Below, piece after piece: positions 48,501-62,300 of a DNA stretch of 64,000 nt. The stretch's first letter is position 1; every line of letters begins with the position of its first letter. The position numbers were made by a program, and so were the translations under genes. The notes beneath the pieces were generated by a model. The model saw nothing but the letters and a program-made list of their open reading frames with translations. It was not told the origin of the DNA and ran no database searches. This stretch comes from Channa striata (Eukaryota > Chordata > Actinopteri > Anabantiformes > Channidae), in assembly GCA_033026295.1 (NCBI GenBank), contig CM065181.1:11565001-11629000 (forward strand), read 5' to 3'.

Positions 48501-51500
48501 ATCGGCTTTTTAAGCTAAAGCTAAAGTCTTAATGGCAATTATTGGAAGATGTTAAAAATATTCCCTCAATATTTTACAACACTTTTTGTTGAATAGAAGA
48601 GCCACGATGTCTTATCAATAATGTGATTATTATAAAACAAAGATACCAAATCTTGCTACTGTACTTTTATTACCGAAACCACTTGACCAGCTGTAAAAGC
48701 TACTAATGTTCCTTATATAACTGGTGCAATAAAATAATTTTATGACATCATATTTGGAGCCAGTGAAACTCTCACATTATAAAATCCTACTGTATCAAAA
48801 ATAGATGATTTTCTAAGAGCAGCCTGACACATTAATTCCAGTCTACAAAGAGAGGAGGTTGCAGACTGCACACTATACCAGGATGAGATGGGAGAATGAG
48901 GTTTGAAGCAGCGCTTCTCATCCACTCCCAGAGTCGGGTAAAAAAATGGTTGATTTCTACAAAGCAAAATTCCTCCAAACTACAGAGGTGAAAAAGAAAG
49001 TGCTGCTCACCGGCTTTCTTCCAAATTTCTTCAGGGACGTAGCCAGACACAGGCCGATGCAGCAGCTCTCTGTGAATTTCTGGGGAAAAACAAGCACGTT
49101 GGCATAGTACTTGTAGATGAACCTGTGTTTTGCGTCACGTAATACAGAATTGTGACAAAAAATTCCACATGTTGTAGATCAGATGTTACAGTGGCGTTTG
49201 TACCAAAAGGGTTAGAAATTAAGATACAACATCCAATTTGGATTTTGTTTCATGAAGCAGTGTATGTATATACTGAAGCAAACTATAGGTTTCTAAGGAG
49301 TAGAACTTGAGAAAAGTAATACCAGAGGATGATTAAAGTTAGTAAGAATTGTTTAAATAGATATAAAGTTTTTATCAGAGTAAATTATTAAGTATGACAA
49401 AGTCAGATTGGTATTTATTAGATTCACTATAAGTCGGCCAGTAAAACCCCCTGGACCATGGCTTAAAGCAGCATCATAAAGATACAGATACTTTTTATTT
49501 GCCGTTATTCTTTTAATGTACATGTACAGTTTGGGTAAGTGCCTACCTGCTGTTGGATTTTCTTGTGCTGCGGCGTTCTGCTGCCTCGACTGCCCACTAG
49601 CAGCACCCTTCTTCAGCTCTTCAGTGTCGCTGTATCGTCGGATCCAGTAGTTCAGCTCTTCACGGTCAGCCTCTTGGCACCGCCGCAGGACTGTGAGTGA
49701 GCGCCGTGTTTTCTCCACCATGTCCATGATACAGTTCAGCAGCTGCGGGTGCAAGGAAGCGGACATAGCGCTGAGTTTACACATAGACATTGATATATTG
49801 ACTATAAGGATGTACAGTAGAGGTGGGTGGGACTCTATTTTCTGTGTGTCTAAAGCTGTCATGTTATTTCAGCAGTACCATTATTAAATTAAACTGGAAT
49901 TTGATATTAATACAGATAGTGCTGGCACGTGGCTGCAAAACACTTGAAAACGCACATCCGCCATTATTACATTGACAGCACTGAGGACAAAAATGCAAAC
50001 ATCAATTTATCAGTTTCTATTGTATGTTGTTGTATTGCAGACTAACATACTTAAACAAATGCACATACATGTTAGACTTAAAGACAACATATAAAAGTAT
50101 TTCCATTCTATCTAAAGAAATTATGATACATTTTCATTTCACATTCGATAAAAAAAGTGCAACAGAGACATACAGTACACGCTCAGAAGCATATTTCAAA
50201 CTTAAAAGTTTTAAAACTGAAACGAGAACTCCGATAACCTGTGTTACTTACAGAGACAGAACAGTAAAGTATAGTAATAAAAATGTTATTACTTTTCTTA
50301 CATGGTCAAGGTGCTTCCACTCCTCAGCCCACTCTCTGTCTGTCAGTCTGTGGTCAATCACTTCTTCCTGCCTGGTGCCTGCATGCATACCTGCAAGACA
50401 GAAAGCAAGACAGACAACCGGAAAAATAAACAAAGGGCAAATCAGTACGGTACGGAGGAGCGACATCACGTCACTCCACCATTCAAAGGCTCCGCATTTC
50501 ATTTATTCCGTCCCTGGGTGTATTTCTCTTTCTTTCTTCCTTCCTTCCTCTATCATTTGCTGTCTCAATATCTCTCTTCTACCCTGAAGGCAGAACTCAA
50601 ACGACTGAGCTTCTAGTCCAATAAACATCCATCACACGGCGAGACATGGCAAATGTCTCTCCTATTTTTAGAGAAAGTCGTCATTACAGCTTCATCAAGG
50701 CTCAGTCTATGCAGAAAAATGTCTCTAATACAACGGTACTGGGTCTATATGTACTTCTACAACTTTTTATGCACTTGTAAGTGGAAATATATGAAAACTG
50801 TATTTTGCTATCTGTCCTATCACCCACTTTTACCTTGTGAAACTGAAGATTTTATGCTCATCACACAACGTAAATATCCTCCCCGTTTTATATTTTTTCT
50901 TTTGCTTTGGACCCACTTGTAAGTTGCTTTGAATACAATGATCTGCCAAATGTCCACTTTTGCACTTCTACATCTCACTTTATATTACTTCAGGCAGCCA
51001 TCAGCTTGCCTCTATGTTGGTTTGTGCTGTGTGAGGCCTTGTGGACAGAGAGACCGTCTGTTCAACATGCTGTACCAACTAGCAAGCTGAAGAGCAGCCT
51101 AACCAATTGTCAATATGAGTAAATTTACAGATTAGTGACTATTAAAATGACTGATATGTAGTGGGATTACACAAAACAGCTAAACGTACATATACAGAAA
51201 CATGCTCACAAACACTTTTAACCCCTTTCCATATTCCCACATGTCCTTACCAATGGGTCTGGCTCGCTCCCTGATCTCCCGATGATTGGAGGCTGGGTGT
51301 CTGTAGGTGTCCCTGTAGTGGTGGGCAATCGCCATGTCGTCCAGTCTGTAGTGCTGCGGCGGGAGTGGGCCTGGGTGAGGCAGGCCATTGGGTTGGTAAG
51401 AGAGCCCATTGGACGGGCTGAAGCGCTGGGCGGGGCTCATGGTGCAGGGTCGCTTACTGGGGTGAACGTCTGGGTGCAGGGCACCATCTCGCTCAAAGCC

Positions 51501-53359
51501 ATTCTCTTTGGTTCTGTGGGGGAGAGAGAGAGAAAGAGGAGTTTTGAGTTTGTATTTTATTGTCACGGCTTCTATCACCATATGTTTTCAGGCTTTTTTT
51601 TAAATGAAGTGAGATCATTTTTTAGTTTATGATAGAACTGATCTTTTTTAAGAATCCTAAAACAAGTGACACTGTATTAAGTATGTGCAGAATGATTTCA
51701 CTCTAGTGTGGCTGTTTACTTGTTCCAAATAAGATTTCAAGACTAAATATGAGAGCACATATGGCTGCATCGTTGCCAGATCTGAAGACATTCTTGTTAC
51801 AATGACAACAACCTGGGCCTAGCAAATAACAAAATACCTCTTGTTGCAAAATAGATCATAAGAAAAGGAAAAGGAAGGGGAGTGGAGAGGACACAGGCAT
51901 AAATTGGTGCTCTAGGTGTGATGTTTTTAATCACACCTATTTTGTTCGAATGTATTATTCAAAATTTGTTTGTTACAGTTATTATATAGAGGAGCCAAAT
52001 TTGAAGCACATCATCAAAACAACTGTTTAGCCCCTTTGTGCTGCAATAAAGGTGTGTCAACACAAACAGAAACACACACACACACACCACCAAAGCTCGA
52101 ACATGTGTGCTCACACAAGTAGCTTCCAGGGGATCAGGTGGATTTTTGTTAGCCTGCTTCTGAAGATTAATGTGGCCAGGTGTGTTTGTGTGTGTGCATG
52201 CTTGCACATGTGTGTCTGTGTGAGTTCTCAGTTTTGTCAGTTCACAGTTAAATCTTGCCAACCCCCCCCCCACTATTTGCAATCCTCCAGTTTCCTTTCT
52301 CTCCCTCTTCTCTTCCTCCCCATCTCTCTCTCCAATGAACAGATTGAACTTCTTAATGAGCTGTTTTTATGGGCTCCTAATGCTCATCCACAGCTCTCCA
52401 TATGCTCTTTCTCTCCATCGGTCCGTCTATCCCTGCCTCCCTCGACTCATCCATCCATTCTTCTCTTCCCCCAAACACACACTTGTCTCTACCACCTTCC
52501 TGCTGCAACATTGTTCTTATCTACAGGCACACACACATGTTCACAGTCACCTATACAATTCAGTGGAAAATGCACACACAATTTACATTCAGATTCATTG
52601 ATTATTAAATGATAAATAACTGTCTGGTAGTGATATTATACATGGCATTTACTTGTAGATTCCCTACTTCAAATAATTAGATTTAATCACATGTTAGTAC
52701 AGTGCCTCTTGGTTTATCTTGTTCTCCAATTTATATTTATAGACCGTTGCTCATACGATGTATTAAAAGTCTGTGAAAACCAAGTAAATGTGATCATAAT
52801 TAATAAAAAAATAGAGTAGCATAATTAGAATATGCTGTGTACCACTGGGGACATAAATGCAGTAAAATTATGCCAAATTATACTGAATTTATGATGCGAG
52901 CCCCAGCACAGGTACTTTGCACCTTGTCCTACAATTTTTTAATGTGTATGGATATTTCATTGCATTGTTCCTGGACTATTTTCTGCCAACGATGGTTTTA
53001 ATCAGGATGCACTGATAGCACATTGTTTTCTGTAATTAAGGATTCCCATTCAAATTCCAATATTCCGAAACAGGGCTCCTATAAGCGGGAATGCAGCGCA
53101 AAGGTAAGCAGAAAAGCAGAGGTGCTTAGCTAGCCGTATTGGTGCTGGAGACTCATCTGTATGTGTTATCAACTCATCTCCCAGGACGCGCACACACAGA
53201 CACACACACACAAAAGTGCACATACTGTAGATAAGGCACCCTTAAACTTTCACACAGGATAAAGAATCATACACACACATCCACACAAACAAAGAGTACT
53301 TTTCTCACTGAATGCATATGCCTTCTTACCCTATTCATATATATTGTCTACGTGTCTTG

Positions 53360-53392
<33 letters not shown>

Positions 53393-56300
53393 CTTTTCCC
53401 CTAAGCTCACTCCCCAATGCACCAGACGGCCTGCAAATATGCACGTATTACAGAAAAAAGTCTGCCTATCTGACTGTTGGGGGAAAAGAGAGGTGAGAAT
53501 TATTAATATCGTGTTTGACATTTTTGTCCCTCAGCAAATATAAAAAGTACATTCTCATCTCCCCTGCCTGTATTAAAAATTTTGGGGCTCCTAGGATTTA
53601 TTCTTTATTTCAAGACCATGCGCGCACAGCACTTGCAGCGAAGGCACAAGCTCACAAAGAGCACTAACATAAAATTGATCACAAACTTTCTTCCAAAAGT
53701 TAGAAATGTGTAACTAACTGCATTTATTAAAAGCTTTTTGTCAGTTTCTTTTGTGCTTACTAAAATCCCTTTTCAAAGAGTTTTTTTTTGGAGAGAATGA
53801 AAATGGAGATATACACATTCAGACGTTATATTTTCGTTGTATTGCTGCTCTCTCTCTCTCAATCAATTTACTTTGTGGGGCTAGGATTTGACCCCGGTCT
53901 TAAAACATATACACACTTGCTGTATGTCCTGCTTGTTTCTGTGTTTGCTGCTGCGGGAAAGACGGTTTTCCAGTGTTGTTTGTTTCTGGATGGCACGTCT
54001 CAGTGCTTGTCCATTAGAGCAGAGGACTAAATGTAAATGTAAACATTGAGTCATTACTGAAGCTCATGACAACAAATGGATGTAATGATTTGGTTTAGGG
54101 TGGGGTTTTTTGAACCGAACCAGAGAAATCCACTTTGGAAGCAAATTACAACTTAGGTATCAAATACACACACAGCGGAAGCATTCATATACATCCACAT
54201 TTTTCATTTAAGTGCAGCTGTCTTCTGTGTTTTCTTTCTTTCTCCCGGAGTTGTGCGCTTATGTGTTTGTCTCTAGATTCATTCAGGTCTGTTTTTCTCA
54301 TCTGTTCTTCTCCTCAGTTCTGGCCCATTAAGAGCAGGAGCCAGGAGCTGAGATGTCCAATAGAGCACGTCATGAGGCCCTGTGGCGCACTGACAGACAC
54401 TTCCCATACATACATTAACACATCACACTGTTGCCTTGTGTTGCCTCAGCTTGTATCCGTGGAATATATGGGCGCACGCGGGTGTGGGCAGACTCAAAGG
54501 GATTTATACATGAAATCAAATAATAGAGGAGTAAAAAGCTTCAGCTGCCTTTATGTTGGGAGCTGATAAATGTATAAACTCTACATTCTGTTCCTTGCCT
54601 TTGTGCAACTTTTCTAAACCAAATTAATACTCCCTCTATGCTAAAACCCCATAATATTCTCAGCTTCACATTCACTCACCTATCTGGCGTCCTTCTCTTG
54701 CCATTCTCATTGACGTCCAGCAGGAGTTCGGAGGAGTCCACTGGGGAGGTGGTGCTGGTGTCCAGGAGCAGCTGTTCATGCTGGGCCAGATACTGAGCAG
54801 GGTTCTGCTTGGCCAGCCTGGCACAGTGCAGCAACTCTCTCTGGAGAAGTGGCAGGTTGGCCTACAGATGGGAACAACCCCAAATTATTAGAGGAAATTT
54901 ACCCTGCAACACTGACAACTGTTTATTGTACAATATGATGGGAATGAAAGCAACAAAATATGCATCAGTTTTCCCTTTTTGTCTTTCAAAAAAAACATTT
55001 TAGAAAATAAATTACTAGTTCAGTAACTCACTCCTCATTCTATGAAGTCCTTTTTTCACTTTTAGCTAATTTGGTAAACGGCAACAGTAATTTGTTGAGA
55101 TTCTAAGCCGAGCTGTCTAAAATATCTTAAACAAGCTTATCTTGCATTAAAAAATAAAATGTAGAACAGTAAAAAAACAACAACATACAATTGTCTGCCT
55201 TGACACACTTGTAACTTAAACAAACTTACAAGTGTGAACATTGAATTGGAGAATATTCATGTACTTTTTTATTTTGGTTTTACAAAGCGACACTGACTTA
55301 GTATTTAAGAAATACATGCTTTGATACTACGGACTTCCTTTCCTATTTCTTACTGTTCAACAACAACACAAAGCCCAAACTCACACATAAGAATACGACA
55401 TTAATATAAGCTCCCCTCCCCCATTCTCTTCACATCAAAAGCATCAATTTGAGGTAACCAGACATTCATTTCCTCTGTGTCATCTAACCCGTGTTTGCTC
55501 ATTACCACTGAACCACCACCGCTTCCAGTGACCCAGAGTCCATTACCACTTTCTCTATGGTATGTATAAATATACGTTTTCCGAGAAACAACACCTATTT
55601 CAATCTCTCTGACATAACAAGGGGGCCTGCTTTCTTGTGCAGACTTACTAGATCATGCAGGTATGTGAGCATCGACTTCAAAGACATCTGATGGGGTACA
55701 TTTCGAAGCAAGAAGATGAAAGTGTTGCGTCAGGCAGGTTCAGAATGAGAGTGGGGGCTATTTTGGCAAGGTACATCACAAGAACCTTTGGAGAGGCCAT
55801 CTTTGGAAGATTTTGGTCTGGTAATCTTTGCTTTGTTGTTAGTAACATAATCTTTCTGAGCCTTCTTTTGTTTTTCTTTTCCTTATGTTTTCCATTTTTT
55901 TAAACTTCAATTTCTTGGACTAGTCAACCATGTCGTTGCCACCTGTATACAGAAATAATATTCACAAACACAACCACGATTTGTTTAGCAGTATTTATGT
56001 TTCATAATCATACAGGCTGTACTAAAAGAAATGCCAAGCACTGGCCTCCGCTTTACCTGCCCGAGTTAATGGCCCGTTAATAGTTTATGATCATAATTAC
56101 CCTCTGAAGAAAGATTGCTTTGACCCAGGTGAACTCATCTTTCATTAATTAGAGGTCATCCTAATTGCCAGGGAGGTGGGAAGCATTAACAAAAAGACTG
56201 AGTCAAGAAATGCAAACCACTGAGGAGAGTGGCTCATTTTTCATATGATAAATTATGAAGGTTTGCTTCTGTGTACTTACAGTAACCAACATCTGCACTT

Positions 56301-59300
56301 GCACAAAAGCAAAAATTTCAAGTAGTGCTCAGCAGCCGTGGCTAAAATCTGCTCAGGATGATTTATTGTGAAAATACTGGATCTGTCATTTTGTCAAACG
56401 GTGCCAACAAACTAGTCAGAATCTGCCAGGTTCAGGATATGATGCACTTCATCAACTTTGTGTTTCTGTGTAATTGGCTGTTGAAGAGGAAGGTAGGTGA
56501 CTGCAGTTTTGCACGTCTGTACTGTCCTACGTCAATTATTTCCTATCCCAACACTCACTCGTCAGACAAATATGTTTGTTCCCACAGTAGTCCTCTCACT
56601 TCAGCATGACACAAGAAAAACAAAACACTTAAGCTAAAATAAGAGCAAACTTTAACCAAAAAACAACAACTAAAAATCATTGTTACTATGTAACCCTGTT
56701 GTCCTGTGTGGTGGGCGTCCCGCCAACACATAACGTCACTGGTGCTGCGTGGTTTATGATTACATCCTTCCTGTAAAGAGTCCCAACCAATTTGCGGTTT
56801 AGTATTAAGAGAAGGGAAAGTAGTTGAGTAGGTTTGGGTGGGAGTGAGGAGGATAAAGGGGACGACTCGGTCTAACATTAGGATAATGAAAAACACTGAG
56901 CCCCGATGCGCATTGTTGCAGCTGTGCTTCAACGCACCTATAAAAGCTCCCACACACCTCCAACTGCTCTCTGCTACCATATGGTAGCTGGCATTAAAGG
57001 CCCCGCAGTGGGAAGACACTAAAATTAGACTGGGGAGAGAGAGAGGCAGAAAAGGAGCAATGGAGGGAAAAAGAGAGTTGCATCTTTGATTCCACAGCCA
57101 TCCCAGTGATACACTAACCATCTGGCGAGAAGAGGAGAAGGGAAGCAGGGACAGGAGGATAGATGGATGGAGAACAGTAGATAAACAGAGATAGGAAAGA
57201 GATAAAGACATGGGGAAAGAGGAAATAAGAAGGTGAATTTAAAATGAAAAGCTTAAGGATAGCGAGAGATGTGGGGAAGGAGAAAGTGAGGACACAATTT
57301 GTATCATTACCAGCCAGAAACAGTGGTTCTAATGGGACCGATTTCTGCTGCCCACATCTATGCAGGACACCAGCGAGTAATAGAAGCTTGTGAATGTCAG
57401 TTCACATGTGCACAAATCTGCAAATGCACACATGCATGTGCACATACACAGAAAGTTCAGGGAGAACCAAGTTTAGTGTTGTTTTTTTAAATAAGAGAGC
57501 GGGGCAGGGAGGAGAGAGGTCAAGAGGAGATTTGAGCAGAAACAGAAAAAAACGTATAGAAGCTAGGTGAGAAAGTCAAAGAGGACCTTCCTAGAGTAGC
57601 ATAATAGAAACAAGTGAGCTCTGTGTAAAATGTTAGGGTCATTCCTGCTCCCCATCACTCAGTGCAGTGCTGATATTGATCTCAGCTTCATTTAAACCCC
57701 ATAACCTGATCTGAACCGCAGTCCCATTTGTCATGTTTGACTTCCAAAACAAATAATACCACCACAGCAATCCCACCCTCAGACATCTTTAGCTTCTCAA
57801 ATCCTACAAACATCCAGAACATGCATCTCTTTGATCCACAATGTCAACAAATGGCCGCTACCTCACATGTTGAAACAGACATGACAACGTCACTGTTCAT
57901 TTTTATCTCCCAGGCTGGAATATAGAGAATTGAGATGCTTTGTCAAAAACTAAAAAACAAGGTGCAGAGTGACACATGGGCTGAAGCAGGGGCATGTATA
58001 CATACTTAAGGGAATGCCCCTTCCTCTGGTAATAAACCATGCTAATGGCTGAAAATGGGAAATACTTTCTGAAATTGTGGCTTAGCAGGATGAAGAACTG
58101 ATGACAAAAGAGGCTTGAGAGAAAGAGGAGGAGGAGATTGGAAACAAACACATGAAAGTGGATACCAACTTTGTGCAGAAACCACATTGATTGTACAAGT
58201 TCCAGCTTGTTAAGTAAGTTTCTTGAAAAATTTTTTTTTTCCAGTTTAAATATTGTACAGCAAAACTAGTAAACTAGTAAACTAGTAAAGTGCAAACAGA
58301 AAAAAAAGATCTGGTCACAGGACGGCCAAAAGAGTGACAAGCAAAAAACACAATAAAGATAAATATAAGACAGATAAAGACTAAAGGATAGTGTAGACAC
58401 ATAACAGTGAAAATAAAGATAGATGTCATGAACATAAGCAAGAACATCTGGATTCAGGCTGGCTAAATGTTTTCCAGATTTGGTTAATCAGCAAAGCAAA
58501 CCTGTAGTAACTGTATATTTAAATATCTACCTTCAGAAAGGGTATGACAAAGGGTCGCAGAGGGAAGTTGGTGGCTTCTTGGAGCTTGGAGTGAAATTCT
58601 TCGATGGTTAGTGTGGAATTCTGGAGGAGAGACAGAGGAAAAAAAAAAAACACATGAATCCATTTGGAAAGCATTAAGTGATAATATTACTTATTGGAAG
58701 CTAAGCTATATCCTGGCCTGGAGCGAGTGTTTCAGGTTTTTGTAATAGGAAGCATATGGGTAGGCCACAGTGATGAGAGCCACAGAAAACAAAGACACAC
58801 ATCTCCTTCAATTAACAAAACAAATACACACGCAACAGTCAGATCATCAAAAAATATGCTGTCCAATGTCAGAACACATGCACTTTCCCCCAGTAAGCTC
58901 TTTCTGAACATGGACTTGAAAATGGGTGTTGCCAGGCTTTTGAGTTTCTGCTGTACATTTCCTAATGTCTGTCCAATTAAATATTACATGTCTTATTGTT
59001 TTGCACAGGATGTTGGTACACTGAATTTCTTGCTTCTTGACTGAAAAACTGCCTCTTAGTAACATCACTAATGACATAAATTTTCTTTCTCTTAAGTGTT
59101 TATTCTTGGTTTCTATTTTGACTTTCATTTTTACGTTTAGAAGTTTTTTTATTGTGTCCATATTATCATGGCACATGTATGCAGGTCCACCACACTAGTG
59201 CTGACCACAAACCAGACAAGCTGAAGGTGGACAGCGTGACTGTATGACTGCACACAGGACGCAGTTGGGACTGTAAACCTAAACACCCATGCAAAGTCTA

Positions 59301-62300
59301 GTTTCTGTCTCTTCTGTGGTTGACAGCAGTGATGCTATTTCTAATTTTCAACATGAAGTATTCCCAGGGTAAAGAGAAAGAAGATAAAGAGTGAGAAAGT
59401 GAAGAGTATGCACATGGGAGACAATTCTGCTATATAACAGACAAAAATACAAACAAAGAAAAAAAAATCAAGTGAGATAGACAACATTAAAAAAAACCTG
59501 CAGATATTATTTTTCTCCACACACCCAGCGTTATTTCCCAGACCTGAATTTTGTTTCATTCAGCCTTACATCTGTTCGCCCAGATTGCGTAGGGGCTGTT
59601 CTTGACAGCTAGTGAAACCTCCTGAGTCTCCCTCTCTCCTTCTCCCCAGCACACAACTAGCTAATTAACGGTGTCACTCTTTTCAATAAGGCAGGGGGAG
59701 GGACAGAGAGACACTGAGCGAGAGAGGAAGAGAGACAGAGAGCGATATGGAGGGGGAGGTAGGCAAGCCAAAAGGACACAGGAGAGGCATGTGCATATGC
59801 AGACGGTGAGAAAAATAAACATAGTGAAGCCAAAAGGAGGCTATGCTCTGTGTGGCTAATTAAAAAAAAAAATCCTCCCTCCATCTCCTCTGCCTCCTCC
59901 TCAACATCGAATCACTATTTTTGTGTTCCCTGCTTGTTATGCTCATATTTTCTCAGATCACACAGACATGTGGTAAATCAGTATATTTGCAAATGCGTTT
60001 CATATGAAATGCTCCCGGTGATATAGCCTTGATATAACTGTGTCAGCTAAGCTGCAGAAACACATCTGTCTCATCACATCTCTCTAGGAGACACCTATTT
60101 AAATTTTTGCAGGCTTGATTTGTATTTGCTCTTTTGCTAATGACTTATCTCCGGTGAAGAAACACTTGTGCACATGCTGTAATTTAACATTTTCAAAGCT
60201 GCCACTCTGTTATTATTTGCATACATGTTGTTTATATACTGAATAATTGGTGAATTCGGAGGGTGATCAAGTGTGATTATCAATCATGCTGATACCAGTA
60301 TTGGCTGAATAATTTAATAAAATCGACTATATAGTACTAATAATTGTCATGACTCATGAGAGTGACCCTGCACAGCCATTAGTTTTGAGTTGAAATTAGA
60401 TCTAGTGCCTCTGGTTCCCCCTACTAGTGTGAGTCGCATTTCAATTAAATCAGTGTCTTGCATTTAAATCTAAACTTTATCAGGTGCATAAATTCATTCT
60501 TTGTTGTAAAAAACATCACACTACCCTGGTTTAGTCCGGTATATTACCAAGAAGAATAGGACATCAATCCAGGAGCAAAATGTTTCAGCTTATTTCACAT
60601 TTTCTCTATCTGATAGACCACATGGGTGCAGTTTCTAACAGAAGAAAAAATTTAAAAAGCCTTAAAATGTAGCTAGGTATGTTTTATTTTATCTCTAAAT
60701 GAGTCAGCAAAGTGAAACTGACACTAACTGAATCTTTTGCACCCAGTAAACACCTTCCATCTGGATATGCTGAACAAATGCGAATGATTATTGTCAAATA
60801 GCTTACTTACTGATTCACTTGTTCTTGGTGTAACTTTCACTCTGAAGCCCTAAGCTTACATACACAGTAGCCACTCACCACTAAACCCAGCACTAGTGTG
60901 CGGACCCGCTCGCCAATTTCAGGTGAGATGTCATTTCCAAACTGCTGCAGAGTTGTGAGGAAGCGCTTGAGCTTGCTGAGCTGCCGGGCACCGCATGCCG
61001 GTGGCAGCTGCTGGTTGGCCAGCGAAGACGAGGAAGAGGAGCTGGGACCGTTGCTGTAGCCATTTGGAGGAGATGGAGCGCCATTGAGCGCTGTAGGAGA
61101 GTGGCTACTTCCATTGGTTACTGTGTGAGACAAGAACAAGGATAGTGTTAGCCGAAAGTAGGACAGAACAACGGAAATACGTAGCTGTGGAAAAGATCCT
61201 GAGTGCACCTTAAAAAAAAAAAAAAAAAAAAAAAAAAACACCAACGAAGGAAACAAAAGGGTCAGCTCCATGGGGACTTGACCACTGATTTAAACTTATT
61301 TACATTACCCTGAAAACATTCACAGCCCTCAACATTTGTTTCCAATCACGGCGACTGGTTTGATCCTTAGCGGCATCCTGTCATTAAAAACATATTTCTG
61401 CATTTGGAGACATGTTGCTTCTCTCTCCCTTTCTCCTGCAATCTAAACGAGCTGGGATGGTGTGACCCCCCGTTGTGCCAGAGCACAGGAGCAGCGTGTG
61501 TGTGTCTCTATGGGGGAGTTGGTGCACAAAGAGATACAAGGAGGCATAAAGCTTTCTCTCTAATGAGATTAGGTTTTGACTAGCGATTCACTCACTCCCC
61601 CTCTGGCCAGCGTCCAAAGCTGCCACTGTAAAGAGAGGAGAGAGACGAGATACTCAAACTGCATCTGGTAACAATTACGTTGGGTGGAAATCAAAGCATA
61701 CTCCTTTGTTAAAACCGTCGGCATGCGTAATGAGAGAGCTGGGCCTTTCCTCCCTCATGGCATGGAAGCCCCAATGTTAATTGCGGACTGTGAGCATTTG
61801 CAACGGAGACAGGGAAAAAAAAGCACATACCAGAAACTAAGAAAGGGAAAGTGGTTGAAAGAGAACAGAATATTGCCTCTGTTGCAGAGAGCCAGCACTA
61901 GTAAAGCAGACTTGAGTGCTCTGAACATTTTGATTTGATTCTTTGATTCTAGTGCTCTTCATGCAAGTGGTTAAGTGTGCACTTCTAAGTGAATACTGGG
62001 GTGTAATTTGCTCGTCACAGGCTATGTGAACGTCATGGCATGCCTCCAACTGTTTGTAAGCGTGGGTGTTAATGAATTTGTTGGGGGTTTTAGTTTTTGG
62101 GGAATGACTGGGATTTGGAAAAGCTCAATGCAAATTGTTAAGAAATTTTTTCATTTACCACTGAATATTGCAACTGAATGCTTGTGTGAGCATTTCTGTA
62201 ACAACTTTTGTGTTGCTGCGTATATTTTTCTTATGTGCATTTTATAGTTGAATTATACTACAGTCTGATTTCACATTAATATTGTTGGTAATATCTCACT

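Larger units (their letters stand above)
54862..58530 (-). other. runx1t1: runx1t1 intron, 3.7 kb
   Basis: Intron between the exons ending NHR1. It carries a candidate conserved element at 56040-56240 and a tandem octamer at 58265-58289. A 218-codon minus-strand ORF (56555-57211) is discussed under rejected items. Confidence 0.7.

Noticed and set aside
50024..50587. 187-codon plus-strand ORF
   Set aside because: Runs antisense through the runx1t1 89-bp exon and its introns; no family features.
52052..52612. 186-codon plus-strand ORF rich in His/Thr/Ser
   Set aside because: Translation of CA repeats and pyrimidine-rich DNA.
56555..57211. 218-codon minus-strand ORF in a runx1t1 intron
   Set aside because: It starts in pyrimidine-rich sequence, has no domain or family resemblance, crosses simple-repeat-like stretches and is in an intron of a well-modelled gene. 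Probably chance.
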